64,000 nt of DNA from Ornithodoros turicata (Eukaryota; Arthropoda; Arachnida; Ixodida; Argasidae), in NCBI RefSeq assembly GCF_037126465.1, contig NC_088201.1, positions 133,638,052 to 133,702,051 of the forward strand, read 5' to 3'. Below, piece by piece: positions 31,684 to 43,700 of the stretch (position 1 is its first letter; each line of letters begins with the position of its first letter). Under the pieces are notes generated by a model. It saw only the letters and a list, made by a program, of their open reading frames with translations. It searched no databases and was not told the origin of the DNA. A program made the position numbers and the translations under genes.

Positions 31684-32371
31684 GTGTTGCAGTTCATGAT
31701 AGAGCACTGCAATTCAGCTGGCACGGGCACTTTGCTGGCGGCTCACACGCAATTAGACAGGCAAAAGCAGTGGGCAGAATTATTCACGATATTAAATTCT
31801 CGGCGAAGGAGCTCTCAGGACAGTTGACAAGTGGGGCAATGTAAGCTTTAGGCAGACCTTTGTGTATTGTGCTGATAATCTGAACATGGATGATAGTGAA
31901 ATATAGCCTCGGCGGTGAAGCAGTTTCTCGAAGGATGTCTCATTTGATACAAAAACGCGTTCTTGCCCTATCTAAGCACCGGCGCCACCTGTGGCGGTGT
32001 AACTTGCAGCCATCTCGACAGCTCTCCCTCCGCTTAACGACAGGGTGGACGCTGTCGTTCCCCTGGGCGACACCGTCGTTAATGGGCGATGCGTTTGGAG
32101 CGCAAGGAATACCAAATTCTCATCGGTAGCGTTGCGTCACATATCACGTGCTCTCGCTCCCGAAGGACACGTTCGCGCTACTGACATAGCCTGGACAAGC
32201 CTCGCTCGTGTGGACTCCCGAGTCTTCGACATCGCGGAACTGTCAGGTCCTCCGTCGTCCGACAAGGCGCTGACGGCACTTGAAGATTTTCTGCATACAA
32301 TCGGGCTTATGGACATTCGTGACACGCTGCATGTGCGCCCCCAGCGATTTCGACATTTTACACTCACTTAA
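31684..32371 (+). pseudogene. Short non-LTR retrotransposon-like remnant
   Basis: The stretch after the satellite edge includes an open frame (32045-32371) whose C-terminal part (ALTALEDFLHTIGL) resembles the end of the non-LTR ORF2 proteins at 61801-62151 (ALKALLTFLDTIGL) and 32624-33244 (minus). The upstream part (31684-32044) shows no clear domain. It is probably an old, 5'-truncated fragment. Confidence 0.4.
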
Positions 32372-32623
32372 CTTTTGAACAACATGTTGAACTGCATCAT
32401 TTTAACTCATTCATCTGTTTCTATTTTCTGTGTGTAAGCGTAGTGGGGGGGATTTATTGACGAAAAAAAAAAAAGAAAAAAGAAAGCCATGCAGCAAGCC
32501 GGCTTGCTATTCCCTAAAAAAGAAAAAAGAAAAAAGAAAGGAAAAATATGAGCAAGAGAAATGGAAATAACAAAAAGATAAATAAATAAATGAAAACAAG
32601 GAAAGTCGAAAAAGACACTCGGC
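32372..32623. other. A-rich intergenic stretch
   Basis: Contains runs such as GAAAAAAAAAAAAGAAAAAAG near 32461 and AAAAAGAAAAAAGAAAAAAG near 32516. On the minus strand this lies just 3' of the following non-LTR element, so part may be its tail. No gene is seen. Confidence 0.5.
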
Positions 32624-34700
32624 TCACAGGCAGCCTAGGAGGCCCGTGTCGCGCAGAAAGTGGAGCACCGCTTTTGTGACTCTCCACTGGTTAGCTCGCT
32701 GCACAGGGCCAAGGAGTGTTGCGAGAGAAACGTCTGTCCGTCCGTCCGTGCACCCAAGGTCTGAGAGGTGTTGCCAGAGCACGGCCCGCCGATGGTGGTG
32801 ACACTGACAGTGGAGGAGCTGATGGGAGATATCGTCTTCTACGGCGCTGCACGGGCAAGTGGGAGATGAGACGGGGCCCATTTTGAACAGAAGTGAACTG
32901 GTGAGGGCAACGTTCAGCCGAAGATGATGTAGAAGGGACTCATCTTCGTGGGTACAGCGGCAGCCGATGGCAAACTCCAGTGAGGGGTCGATGGACTGCA
33001 GGAACGCATTAGGTCGCATAGCGTCTACAATGAACTGGCGGGTGCCGTCGCCGGAGAGACGCCGTATAAGCAGGAGACACGCAGACAACGGGAGCGGCAG
33101 TAGGACCACCAGCGTGTCTCGCAGCCACGTCAGCACAGGTGTTTCCGTGTAGCTCTGTATGCCCGGGTACCCACTGATGGTAGATACGGTGGTCGACCAA
33201 GGAGAGTTGGCCGTACTCCTGAAGTACCATGGTACGCAGATCACTCACGACACTAGGGTGGTATGCTGACAGGAGCGCCAAAGACGCCTTGCTGTCCGTT
33301 AGGACGACCCACGCATCAGGCACAGATTCAGCAATATGCCGCAGAGCGGCCAGCAGTCCGAGCAGCTCCGCATCTGTGGAGGACACTGTGTAGGGAAGTC
33401 GGAGGGCGAGGTCACGGTTTTCCTGCGAGACGTAGTAGGCCGCTGCTTATGACTGATTCGCTACCGATTCATCAGTATAAATGGCGCGCCTCAGCGGATA
33501 GGCCGAACTGAGATGCTCGAGCGCGAGCTGTCGGGCTACTGTCACAGGCACATCGTTCTTTCTCTGGAGACCGGGGATAGTGGCACAGGTCTCGGGTCTT
33601 GCAAGCGTCCACATCGCAGGGGCGTGCGAGGATAGGGAGAAATGTGCGGGGACGGATCCTTTGAGGCGAACGAGAGCACGACCCAAAGTCAGAGGCCCCG
33701 CAGTCTTCGTCGACGTGGCGAAGGTAGTGAAGAGGGTGCCGAGTAAGGTACCGTGCGAGAACGCGGAGGATTGCGCCGTCCCGCACGACATCGATCGGCG
33801 GTTCGAGTGCCTCGGCCAGGACCGAGTATGTCTCGGTGGTCGAATGGACTCCCAAGCAGACGCGGAGGCTCCTGGCTTGGCTAAAGAGGAGATCTCGATT
33901 TCTGCTTCGGCTGATACCATGCAAGATGGGAAGGCTATACCAGAGAGAACCCAGCACGAGGGATTGGTGGACACAGCGGAGGTCAGCGAAGGACGGGCCC
34001 CATCGTAAACCAGCGAGGCAACGAAGAACCGCCACGTAGCTGTTGATCTTGGTGGAGGAAGACTTAATGTAGCGAGACCAAGAAAGGTCGCGCTCGACTA
34101 CCACGCCCAGGTACTTGCAGTACGGGACAAATGGCAGTGGTGAACGTTCAATGACGAGCAGGAACCTCGTGAAGGATCGACGAGTGAGCACCATGGTCAC
34201 AGTCTTGCTGGGTGAAACGGAGAGACCGCGGTCGGTGAGATACGCGACGATAATATCTAAGCCTCCCTGCAGTTGATGCTGAATGGTATCGCGGCGAGCG
34301 GCAGATGTCCATAAGCAGATGTCGTCGGCATATAGCGTGAGACGCGTGTGGTGGGGCAGCAGTGCTGGAAGAGAGGCCATGATAACGTTGAAGAGCAGGG
34401 GGCTGAGCACACTTCCTCGAGGAACGCCTCTGCTAACAGGGTGGGGGTTAGTGTCCCCTTCCGTGGTCCGAACAAACAAGAAGCGGTCGCTCAGGAAGTC
34501 CTGGATCCAAAGAAGGGGAGCGCCTCCGATACCAGTTTCTTGCGGTGTCGCGATGAGGGCACTATGAAAAACGCTACCGTACGCTTTCTTTACGTCCAGG
34601 AAGACGGCACCAGTCATGCGACCTTCAGCCTTTGCCTGCTGCGTCTCAGTCACTAGGTCGATAACATAGCGTACTAGGGTAGGCAGTTGGACTCCGTCGT
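32624..34700 (-). pseudogene. Non-LTR retrotransposon ORF2 (RT, RNase H, Cys-rich end), decayed and 5'-truncated
   Basis: Read on the minus strand. Reverse transcriptase is in 34653-33472: a Lys-Ala-Tyr palm motif, RGVPRGSVLSPLLFN and the catalytic LTLYADDICLW. The frame then shifts. RNase H follows in other frames (IYTDES near 33480; DAELLGLLAAL, VLTDSKAS, VPGHTELHGN in 33386-33009). The end is a zinc-knuckle-like block with CPCSAVEDD and HQLLHC (33244-32624). The order RT, RNase H, CCHC fits an I/R1-group element. At least two frameshifts and the missing 5' part (no endonuclease) show it is dead. The 5' junction is near a C-run and T-run at about 34710-34730. Confidence 0.88.
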
Positions 34701-35010
34701 AACTCGCCCCCCCCCCACTTTTTTTTCTTTCTTCGCAACATCATGAGCAAGACTGATTACGGATCGGCCTCGGTTACAAGATGGAGGAAAATTCGAGTAC
34801 CGTTCGATTCGACACCCTGACATGTGATGTAGATCATCTAGAATTGGTGATGAGACGGTCATTACAAGAGTCATTTGTTATGGGAAAATTTATTCAAAGC
34901 GTAGATTAAACAACCAAAGAGTTATTTTATTACAGAAGAATATCTGCAATAATGGCTGCTACAAGTGGATAACTACACTGGATACTTATAGTATAGTGGA
35001 TACAAGTGGA
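34701..35010. other. Intergenic; possible 3' end of a host gene
   Basis: TTATTTTATTA at about 34922-34932 gives AATAAAA on the minus strand, about 85 bp downstream of the minus-strand stop at 35013-35011. No other gene is seen. Confidence 0.35.
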
Positions 35011-35103
35011 TCAGCAATCGTTCAGGGCTTCGTCGTCCCAGTCAGAAGCTTGGCTCTTTAACATTTCATCGTGGCCCATATTGCACTGTGAAGACATGCA
35101 GAC
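35011..35103 (-). CDS. Terminal exon, Cys-rich secreted-type host protein
   Basis: Acceptor TTCATAG precedes 35103; the frame is open for 30 codons to TGA (35013-35011). It begins VCMSSQCNMGHDE and ends in an acidic tail ending DC. With the exon at 37309-37196 it gives the pattern PDG-x(2)-C-x(4)-VC-x(4)-C seen in tick salivary Cys-rich proteins (evasin-like) and in ADAM-type cysteine-rich ends. Both intron borders are phase 0 and agree. A poly(A) signal lies downstream on the minus strand. The identity of the family is uncertain. Confidence 0.55.
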   Translation of the reverse strand, partial: VCMSSQCNMGHDEMLKSQASDWDDEALNDC

Positions 35104-35866
35104 CTATGAACACAAGAAATACAGTAAGTCACGACAACAATGAACACCAGGAATGTCTATAATAACGTACACATAATTACAAAATATGATGGTATACTAC
35201 CCTAACTGAGATGCACAAGCACGATACCCACGTAAATACCACAAACGCTTTGTCGGATCACGAGAAACATTAACGAATGTGAACAAGTTGCGTGGTGACA
35301 ATAAAATCTGTTCGGCTATTTGCAACTCTCACTCGTCGTCATTTGGAGCAGTCGCGTAGTCAGAGGGGGGTGTTTAGTGGGTTCTCACCCCTCCGGGAAG
35401 GCGTGCCTTTGATAGTGCATTTGAGAAAGGAAAATTAGTGTGAAATCCTCTTCCCCAATGCAAAGTCCACATAGAACCCCTCCCCATATATATTTTTCCC
35501 ATTAACATGATATATGCGAAGTACCACTCCTGATATGTGGAAAGACTAATGTATTTTTATTTATGTAATAAATACTGCAGGATCGATCCCAAGCAGGTGT
35601 GATAATAAAAAAAAACACGCACTAGACAGTAGAAGTGTCGGGTCGCTAATAATGTCGCTTGCACCCTTGCCACACAACTAGAACTATACCATGGAATCAA
35701 GCAAGCCTGAGCGTTACGACCACCATTGAGTTCAATAACCAAAGGCAGGGGTATAGAACTGTCACAGACGATTCGTGACTTCATATCAAGATACGAACAC
35801 TTCAGTTAACACGTTAGTAACCGCAGAGTCATTTTATTTGGCGGCAGTTTTAGTAATTATAATTCT

Positions 35867-36188
35867 ACACTCTAAGAAAAAAAGGTATGATTTTCTACCC
35901 ATTTCGGCAGAGCTGCATTGCAACCACATTTCTACTCCAACCTGTTTTACCTTTTGGGTATAAATGGAGAGAAAACAAACTACAGAGCAGAATATGTCGT
36001 TCTACCAGCTTGGGTAGGAAATTCTACCATCTTCTCTGAGAGCAAACGCGAGAGAGAGGAGCATGGGAAAGGGACGCCGCCGCTTATACCCGCGGGGGAG
36101 AAGTCGCGTGTGGATCGCCACAAAATGGTAGAAGTACTGTCCTGCTGCAATTTCGGGTAGGAAATTCTACCTTTTTTTCTTAGAGTGT
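35867..36188. mobile_element. MITE with inverted ends ACACTCTAAGAAAAAAAGGT
   Basis: ACACTCTAAGAAAAAAAGGTA at the left end is mirrored at the right end (TACCTTTTTTTCTTAGAGTGT); inner arms extend through a second block, TTTCTACCC/GGGTAGGAAA. Length 322 bp, no coding capacity. The exact target duplication is unclear because the flanks are themselves partly complementary (AATTCT/AGAAT). Confidence 0.75.
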
Positions 36189-36485
36189 AAGAATAATATT
36201 TCAACACTTTATGTTGTGGGGGCACATCATTTGTGGGAAGCGCCACAAGTGCACCTTCTTGCGAAAAAACAACAACGGCAAGCCACTCTGCCTACGATCA
36301 CTTTGCCATAATTAATGTAACTACATAAGCATCATAAAAGAGCGTGCTCTTCCTGTTTTTCAACAAATCACGGGTCAGAAACAACGCTACCTCACTTTTA
36401 GAAAACAAGAGTGGAGCAGTCACACATTTTAGGAGGTAATAGTTGTCGCATAGGTTGTGCCTGAAGGGTTGCAAAGTTCTACTTA

Positions 36486-36545
36486 CTACCTACGAATGAT
36501 AGGGTTACCACTTCTGATTCAGTGACGAAGGGGGGCGCACGCCTT
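36486..36545. mobile_element. Half-copy of a foldback MITE
   Basis: ATAGGGTTACCACTTCTGATTC followed by GGGCGCACGCCTTTTTGT matches one arm of the foldback element at 44518-44764 (CGCTTCTGATTC...GGGGCGTACGCCTTTTCGTG). The second arm is absent. Confidence 0.45.
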
Positions 36546-37195
36546 TTTGTAACAATTTGGATATATTATAATTGATTTTACCACCATTTTGCATGCGCTA
36601 TGTTGACCTAGGTGCTAACTATAGAAGTCACCACCTTTTCACTCCCTTTTTTCTCAGACAGCAGATACAAGAAGCCTGCTTAATGCCTATACAATCACAC
36701 TCCTTCTGCCAGCTCCCGCTGGCACCCAATCACCGAAGACATTTTTTGTAAGCAGGCTTTCCGTGATTCCCCGTGTGGCCGACGGCGACTCGTTACCATC
36801 GTTACGGCCGCTGAAAGTACGGTCGTGATTGGCGAACTCTTAACGGGGTCCGGAAACGTGTGTGCGGCCGATACACGGTAATGTTCTCCAGCGCCCCACG
36901 CTGTACTTGGCCAGGTTGCTCTTTCGAAAACAGCTTACATATTAAATAAACGAGTCTCGAAGATTCACACGTCCTCTGCAGCTAAGGAAGCTCCATCGAT
37001 AGCAACATCATGATGAAGTAAGTCAGGCAGACAGATGGCAGCGCAGCGCAAGCGATTCTCTCCAAGCTCGTATGCTTCGCGTTCGCATGCAGCATGGTGA
37101 ATGATATACTCCTCAAAGTCAAAACTCCTCGATAAATACGCCGGCTTTCGCTCACCAGTGTGTTAATGCGACCACGTACAAATATATCTAATTAC

Positions 37196-37309
37196 CATGT
37201 TGTCTGAGCAGTGTACTCCGTCGGGAAGTGTCTTTGTATAGTTTAGGCCATTTTCATTGAGGCACTCAATTGTGCAATTCCCGACCATTGTTGTCCGAGG
37301 GCCAGCGAC
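37196..37309 (-). CDS. Internal exon, Cys-rich secreted-type host protein
   Basis: Bounded by ATGTAG before 37309 and a GTAATT donor after 37196; 114 nt, phase 0 at both ends, and only one of three frames is open. It encodes GNCTIECLNENGLNY and LPDGVHC, a spacing found in tick salivary evasin-like and ADAM-type Cys-rich proteins, with an N-glycosylation site (NCT). It is compatible in phase with the exons at 49324-49140 and 35103-35011. A long intron filled with transposons would separate it from the upstream exon, which is usual for ticks. Confidence 0.55.
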
Positions 37310-37579
37310 CTACATGGAAGAAGAGGCATATTTGTATCAACGAAAATCGTAGAAACAAAATATCTGCTGTATGATGACCAGAAAAAAAGGGAGCAATAGG
37401 CGCGCACAACGAATGTGTTCATTGGCTTTATATGTAGTGAGCGACAAGGAGGACACGGGATGCGCGAACTCAATAAACGTTCATTCTAGGTCCAATCCTC
37501 CAAGGAAAAGGTTGCCTTAGTCCCTACTGTGATTAGGCACACTACATTTCGGCGCAGTCGATACGATGTGAGTTCAATT

Positions 37580-37826
37580 TTCCACGAAGCCTGCTGGCGA
37601 CGCAAGCTTCATTCTGGAGAGCTACCAAGTTGACGACATCCTAAGGCCGTATAATGGGATCTTCTGTGCAGTTTACATAGACGATATCGTGGTATACTCC
37701 CGTACCCGGGAAGACCACAGCAACCATTTATCTCAGGTACTAACGGCACTGAGCAACGCAGGAGTAAAAGCCAACTTTAAGAAGAGCAAGTTATTCCAGG
37801 AGAGAGTCACAGCAGTTGGATAGCCT
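37580..37826 (+). pseudogene. Gypsy reverse-transcriptase fragment
   Basis: About 80 codons on the plus strand include the catalytic VYIDDIVVYSRT followed by a DHSNHLSQVLTALSNAGV-type thumb region and a Lys-rich KKSKLFQERV segment. There is no start and no further domain; the frame ends at a stop near 37821. It is unrelated in position to the complete LTR element that begins at 38497. Confidence 0.8.
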
Positions 37827-38496
37827 GCATCTGCACTCGCTCCTTCGTTTTGGAAGCGACCGGGCAGCTCTTGTGCTGAACCTACACTTGGTCTGTCTCA
37901 GTCAGCGGCGCACACTTTTGCACCACTGATCGCCACTCCCTTGAACTAGTGCCGGTGGTGCAGGACAAATCTAAGATACCTAACGCTCTTCGATTTGGCC
38001 TGTACCTCCTGCACTAGATCACAGGAGTGCCGATGTGGTACAAGCGCGTGTGCCGGCGACTGAGACGGTGCAAGTGTAGGTTCAGCACTAGCGCTGCGCG
38101 GTAGCTTCCAAAACGGACAAGCAAGTGGTGGAGCAGGCTGGTCGTCCGCTGTAACTGTCCGCTGTCCACTGTAATGTTCTTTGTGCTTGGTGTCCTTTTC
38201 ATATATACTGTTTGTGTGTGTTGTGCATCATTCGTTCTAGTAGTCATTCGGATAAATGTTTTTTTTTTTTTATGGCTCTGCATCTTTAGGCAGTGAGTGG
38301 ACGACGTACGCATTCTACTAGCTTGCACGGAAGGAAGGGAAGATCGTAATCGTGTTCCCGGCAGTCACGAGAAAGCTGTGACTCATACTACGAACGCGAG
38401 TTCTTCCTATTTCTCCTACTTGGTCCTTCATCTCTTTATATATTTTGATGTAGCACACTACAAAAAGCAACACTGAAGCCTCCTTAGTTTAATATG
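37827..38496. other. No gene recognised
   Basis: A T-run (38261-38270) is present, and a short inverted similarity lies between 37845-37890 (TTCGTTTTGGAAGCGACCG, TTGTGCTGAACCTACACTTG) and 38075-38125 (CAAGTGTAGGTTCAGCAC, GTAGCTTCCAAAACGG), giving a foldback of about 270 bp. No coding signal. Confidence 0.4.
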
Positions 38497-38648
38497 TGTC
38501 GTGTAGCTATGAGGAAGACAAAGACTAGTGTGGGTTTTGGTGCGCGAGCTACAGAGTGCGTGACTGGGTGGAACATTAAACGTGTTATCGTTGTACCGGG
38601 CAGTCGCTTCTGAGTCACTCCCATAAGTCGTACCGCTCGACTACGACA
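38497..38648 (+). repeat. Left LTR of the Gypsy element (152 bp)
   Basis: Matches 42558-42712 with small indels (for example GGTGCGCGAG versus GGTAGCGCGAG). Ends are TGTCG/CGACA. Confidence 0.85.
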
Positions 38649-38674
38649 TGGTGGCAGCGGCTGGTGACCACTAA

Positions 38675-39410
38675 TTGTACCCACTACTACAACTGCGGAC
38701 TCACAGCGGGACAACTCGAGAAAGCCCACCACTTTTCGGCAGCTGCAGGTCATGCTCGGCGATAGAACGCCAGAAACAGCTTCCACGTCGATGGAATCTC
38801 CGCCGAGCTTTTAATCCATTCGCAGTCGAACTCCCTGACAAATTCGATTTCCGACACCCTGAAGCTTGGAAACGATGGCTTGTCAGGTGGGAACGCTACA
38901 GAGTTATTTCCGGATTGCACAAGCAAGATGCTGACACGCAAGTTAACACGTTCCTTTATGCGATGGGAAGCGAAGCCGAAGACGTCCTGATTTCGATGCG
39001 GCTCACCGATGAAGAAGCGAAGGATTACAGCAAGCTGACAGCGAGCTTCGAACGTCACTTTGTCCCAATGCGGAATGTCATCTACGAGCGCGCCCGGTTC
39101 AATCAGCGGCACCAATTGGAACATGAGGCCGTAGAAGAGTTTGTGACCGAACTGGACAACAGCCGACCATCCGCGGGGGTTTGGCCCCAAGCACTCCCTC
39201 TACTGACAGGGACTCGACGCGGTGACGTCAACGCAACACCCTGGTCAACGCGTGAGACGCCTGCAGCCATCGTGACGCGCGGAACCACGCAACGCGGGCG
39301 GACACAATGCTCAGGCACAGCACACTCCTTGTCGGTGGTGTGGCTCTCTACAAACACATGAGAGGGCAAGCAATGTAACCGCTGCAGGAAGCTTGGACAC
39401 TTCGGTGCGG
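38675..39410 (+). pseudogene. Gypsy gag remnant
   Basis: The open frame to 39361 carries a retrotransposon capsid-type stretch (WKRWLVRWERYRVISGLHK ... LYAMGSEAEDVL ... FERHFVPMRNVIYERARF). After about 39160 the frame is lost. A zinc knuckle of CCHC type (CNRCRKLGHFGAVC) lies in another frame near 39373-39414. At least one frameshift and an internal stop separate the parts. Confidence 0.8.
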
Positions 39411-39411
39411 T

Positions 39412-40063
39412 TTGCCTGTCAGCCAAGACTGGCAACCAGGGGAGACAGCCGCGACGCAAATTTTCCAGTCGGCGACAGAGTCAGAATTCAAATCAGTTGT
39501 GGAGGAAGTTTTCCTTGGCGACCTGAGAGACACATCATCCAACGACCCCTGGTTCATCACGGCCCAAGTGAATGGAACGAACATTAGGTTCAAAGTGGAC
39601 ACTGGCGCTGATGTGACAGCTGTACCAAAATCAGCTCTGCCCCGTAGCATCCTCTCTTCTTTGCAACGGTCCACAAAGGAGCTCTATGGACCCGCAAGAT
39701 CCTCTATTGACACCATAGGTCAGGTGGAAGTCGACGTCACATGGAATGGACAGACAATACGGGAGCAAATATTTGGGTAGACCAGCTATACGGGCGCTCA
39801 ACGTACTGCCACAAATCCTCACAGTAGATGAATGCCCATTAGGCGACCCAGTAGCGTCCAAGTATAAAGATCTCTTCGGGCCATTAGGACACATGAAGGC
39901 GGTCTATGGAATCAAGTTAGTACCTGGTGCTACACCGCATGCAGCCAATTATCCAAGACGAGTTCCCATTCCGCTCCTACCAAGCGTGCAGGCCGAACTA
40001 AGGCGCATGTAAGATCTTGGCGTCATCAAGAAAGTAGACCACCCCACAGAATGGTGCGCGCCA
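39412..40063 (+). pseudogene. Gypsy aspartic protease and spacer, interrupted
   Basis: The retropepsin core FKVDTGADVTAVP lies in the frame 39412-39780. The frame ends at a stop and continues in another frame (39746-40012, from a residue run ending LRRM). An in-frame TAA near 40010 then separates it from the RT, where sense codons are expected in a working pol. Confidence 0.8.
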
Positions 40064-41299
40064 ATGGTCGTGGCCAAAAAGAAAGACTGGAAACTACGGA
40101 TCTGCGTCGACTACGCTGAGCTCAATAAGCAGATCATACGTGAGCGACTCATCATGCCAACGGTCGAGGAGACCCTCAGCAGTATTAGAGGGACGAAACT
40201 CTTCAGCAAGCTAGACGCAAACGCGGGCTATTGGCAAGCGCCTCTCTCACCGGAAAGCTCTGAGCTCATCACGTTTATCACCCCGCTTGGGCGATATCAG
40301 TTTCTGCGTCTACCATTCGGAATCTCGACAGCGCCTGAATTCTTCCAACGGGAAATGCTGCGCATCTTAGAAGGCCTAGAAGGGACAGTGTGTCATATGG
40401 ACGATATCCTCATTTACGGCAATGACGAAGCTGAGCACGATCGACGCCTGAACGCCGTGCTCAGTAGGTTGAAGAAAGCCGGTGTTACACTCAGCTACAA
40501 AAAGTGCCAGTTCCGCAAAACGAGGATACCTTTTCTTGGGCACATTCTCGTCGCAAAGGGTATATCGTCTGACCCTGAGAAAACTGAAGCCGTCAGAAAA
40601 ATGCCACCACCGAAAAATGTTGCCGAACTGCGTTCATTTTTCGGTATGATAAATTACCTGATGAAGTTCATACCTGGCCTAGCGGAAAAGACGAAACCGT
40701 TAAGGGACCTTCTCTCGTCAGACGCAGCCTGGATGTGGAGCCCTCAGCAACGGGGTGCTTTCGAAGGCATCAAAGACGAATTGACAAGAACTCCGGTCCT
40801 CACATATTACTCTCCCAACAGACAGCTCACGTTGTCAGTCGACGCATCGTCGTATGGCCTAGGCGCGGTGCTACTTCAAGAAGACTGGGATGGACACCAT
40901 CGTCCTGTAGCGTACGCATCTCGGGCACTAAGCAAGACTGAACAGCGTTACGCGCAGGTGGAAAAGGAAGCTCTTGCAATTACGTGGGCCTGCGACAAAT
41001 TTCGAATGTACGTCTTGGGACTACGCTTTCATGAGCACACTGACCACAAACTTCTGGTGCCAATTTTTTCCACGAAGAGGCTCGATGAACTTACTCCTCG
41101 CCTGCAGCGCCTGCGGTTACACACGCTGGAGTACGATTTCGCCATCTCACACGTACCGGGAGAACAACTCTTCACAGCTGATGTACTCTCCAGGAATCCG
41201 GTAATATGTAACGGGGACACGGATGCATACCTTGCAAGTGCAATTGAAGAGTACGAGGCTCTCACAATCGACCTTCTACCTGCTTCAGACATATGCTAG
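40064..41299 (+). pseudogene. Gypsy reverse transcriptase and RNase H
   Basis: The long open part of pol. RT palm motifs are RICVDYAELNKQI, FSKLDANAGYWQ, FLRLPFGISTAPEFFQ and the catalytic CHMDDILIYG. RNase H follows with LSVDASSYGLGAVLLQ and a KEALAITWACDKF motif. The catalytic Asp residues are in place, but stops upstream and downstream break the polyprotein. The first Met is inside pol and is not a true start. Confidence 0.9.
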
Positions 41300-42488
41300 A
41301 ACAGATCAGGAAAGCCTCGGCACAGGACAAGACTTTAAAGCTCATCGCCGAGTACTGCACGACGCAGTGGCCTCCAGATGCAGTTCTCTCCCCAGAGTGT
41401 CAGAAGTTCGCCAGCGTCGCGGACGAACTAGCCGTGGTCGACGGTCTCCTACTAAAGGGAGGACGACTTGTCATTCCGCAAGCCATGAGACACGAGGTGC
41501 TGGCCAGTCTACACACGGGACATCAAGGCGTCACAAGATGCCGCGCGAGAGCTAGAGAAGTTGCGTGGTGGCCAGGCATCAGTGAACATCTACAAGACTT
41601 CATCAAGCGGTGTCCCACTTGCCAGATACCAGGTACAGAGCCCCTGATGCAGACACCCCTCCCGGAGCGGCCATGGACGGTATTGGGCATGGACCTTTTC
41701 TACACAAATCGACAAAACTATCTCGTGGTCGTAGAAAGTTTTTTGAAATCTCTCACCTCAAGACGACAACAGCTGCGGACATCATTGCAGAACTACGACC
41801 TATGTTCGCTCGCTTTGGCATCCCGGAAGTCGTACGATCAGACAACGGCCCACAGTTTACGTCGGCAGAATTCAAACGGTTTCTTGCGACGTGTGGCGCT
41901 ACACACGTTACGTCAAGCCCATACTACCCCCAAAGCAACCGGCAGGCAGAACGGGCCGTACAGACAGCGAAATCCTTTATAGCCAAATCACCGGATATCC
42001 ATGAAGCATTACTGGCTCATCGAACAACACCAGGAACATGCGGATATTCTCCCGCTCAACTGCTAATGGGCCGACAGCTCCGTTGCAACGTACCGGTCAT
42101 GCCTACGACGCTGGCTCCTTGTTGGCCGCATCTACAAAGGTATCGAAAACGATACGAACAGGAACAACGCAGCCGCGCGACGGCCTACAATCAACGACGC
42201 AGGGCGACGGACAGACCTCGCATACAGAGCAACACAGCTGTTCGGATCTTTGCTGGCGCCGCAGCACATGGCAGAGTTTATAGTCAAGGGCCTACACCAA
42301 GGTCATACATGGTCCAGACGCCTTCTGGACTTACCAGAAGAACGACGGAACATCTTCAGGAGGAGGCGGCGGCAGCAAAGACAATGCCTTCGAGTCCGAA
42401 TGGGACTGAAGAAAGCAACAACGTTGTACGTACGCGTTACGGACCAACTGTAAAAGAGCCTGAGCGCTACGGTTACAAACAGTTGTAA
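41293..42488 (+). pseudogene. Gypsy integrase, frameshifted
   Basis: An HHCC finger (LHTGHQGVTRCR ... CPTCQ) and the first catalytic Asp (VLGMDLFYTNRQ) lie in frame 41293-41982. The other catalytic residues (VRSDNGPQF; NRQAERAVQTAKSF) lie in frame 41610-42488. The reading frame therefore shifts near 41740-41760. A small C-terminal region follows, then the polypurine tract and right LTR. Confidence 0.88.
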
Positions 42489-42557
42489 TTTTATGCTAAA
42501 CTATGTTTTACGTAGTCACTTCAAAGACTTATTGTGTTAACACCAAAACGGGGAAGG

Positions 42558-42712
42558 TGTCGTTTAACTATGAGGACGACAAAGACTAGTGTGGGTTTTG
42601 GTAGCGCGAGCTACAGAGTGCGTGACTGGGTGTGGAACATTAAACGTGTTATCGTTGTACCGGGCAGTCGCGTTTGAGTCACTCCCATAAGTCGTACCGC
42701 TCGACTACGACA
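42558..42712 (+). repeat. Right LTR of the Gypsy element (155 bp)
   Basis: Copy of 38497-38648, preceded by AACGGGGAAGG, the likely polypurine tract. Confidence 0.85.
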
Positions 42713-43115
42713 ATATATGCAAGCTTTCGCGTGGGGGACCATGGTTTTTGTATTGTGCTACATTTCTTATAGGACTTGGCTTCCCCTGTTTCATCGAGAT
42801 TCAGCTATATATTTTGATTAAAGAATTATTCTCAGCCGCTCCAAAAGCCTGCGTCATTTGCCGCGGTGAAGACAAGCGTAATAATTAATGATCCCCAAGC
42901 AGCCGTATCCGTTCGGTTACGTCGCAAAATAAAATCGCACTATCCCACGCGTTTATCGTGACCATACAACTTCACTTCGCGCACATGCTGGAAGGAACAG
43001 TCAGTGTACCACCATATACCAATATTCATGACACAGACGCGGACCCGTGCCGTATGTTCCACGTGCATTCGCTTCCTATCCAGCAAGCGCAGACAGGCCG
43101 TCCACTCGTGCAGAA
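42713..43115. other. No gene recognised
   Basis: Unique-looking sequence between two Gypsy remnants; no promoter, exon pair or repeat was found. Confidence 0.4.
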
Positions 43116-43700
43116 CTAGTGCTGGGCCATTATTAGTTCGAGGAGTGTAGCCAAATCAAAGATACCTCTAGAAATGGCATAAAATTTGTCACCGCTGCGC
43201 CAAGTAGTAGTATGTTCGGTAGCGTGAGGAATGCTTCTCAGCGAGGTATGCCGCCAGAAGTTCCCTGTCGAACGTGCTGTACCTCGTACCAGCGGGCATG
43301 GGAGCATTAGAAAAGAAAGCGAGCGGGTACCCGCCTTCACAGAGTTCTTGACAGAGAACTGCACCAACAGCAGTGCCAGATAAGCCCACCATAAGGGCAG
43401 TTCGTGCGAGGGGGCTTGGGGACGCCAGAAGAGTGGCCGAAGCGAGTTGAGTCATGATGGACGTGAAGTCTTCGGATGCACCGCTCGTACAGGGAAGTAT
43501 ACGGCAGACGATGCTTTGCTCTGACGCAAGAAAGCTTCAAGGGGTCGTAAGGCATGGGCACGGTGTGGAAGGAAACGTCGATAAAAGTTGACCAGTCCCC
43601 TAAATGGCGTAGTTTGCGCATAGTTTGAGGCTGCGGAATCTTCACGGTGGCGTCAACCGTTTCTGTCGTTTTCAACGTAGTTTCTGCCGCACCGGGGCAA
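43116..43700 (-). pseudogene. Gypsy pol fragment (RT end and RNase H), minus strand
   Basis: On the minus strand the frame 43675-43337 contains MRKLRHLGDWSTFIDV, the usual RT-thumb segment in degraded form. The frame 43455-43189 continues with RNase H-like GYPLAFFSNAPMPAGTRYST and FDRELLAAYLAEKH. Frameshifts lie between the parts. It is a different family from the 38497-42712 element. Confidence 0.75.

Larger units (their letters stand above)
35104..37195 (-). other. Intron-like region with MITE insertions
   Basis: Between two compatible minus-strand exons. It holds a MITE (35867-36188) and half of a foldback MITE (about 36486-36545); no other coding signal was found. Confidence 0.45.
38497..42712 (+). 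mobile_element. Gypsy (Ty3-like) LTR retrotransposon, 4.2 kb, inactivated
   Basis: Short LTRs at 38497-38648 and 42558-42712 begin TGTCG and end CGACA. A primer-binding-type TGGTGGCAGCGGCTGG follows the left LTR directly, and a purine-rich ACGGGGAAGG precedes the right one. Internal order is gag, protease, RT, RNase H, integrase. Flanking 5-mers are ATATG and ATATA, an imperfect target duplication. Several frame breaks make it non-autonomous. Confidence 0.92.

Noticed and set aside
33263..34656. Plus-strand ORFs over the non-LTR element
   Set aside because: Antisense shadows of the minus-strand RT and RNase H.
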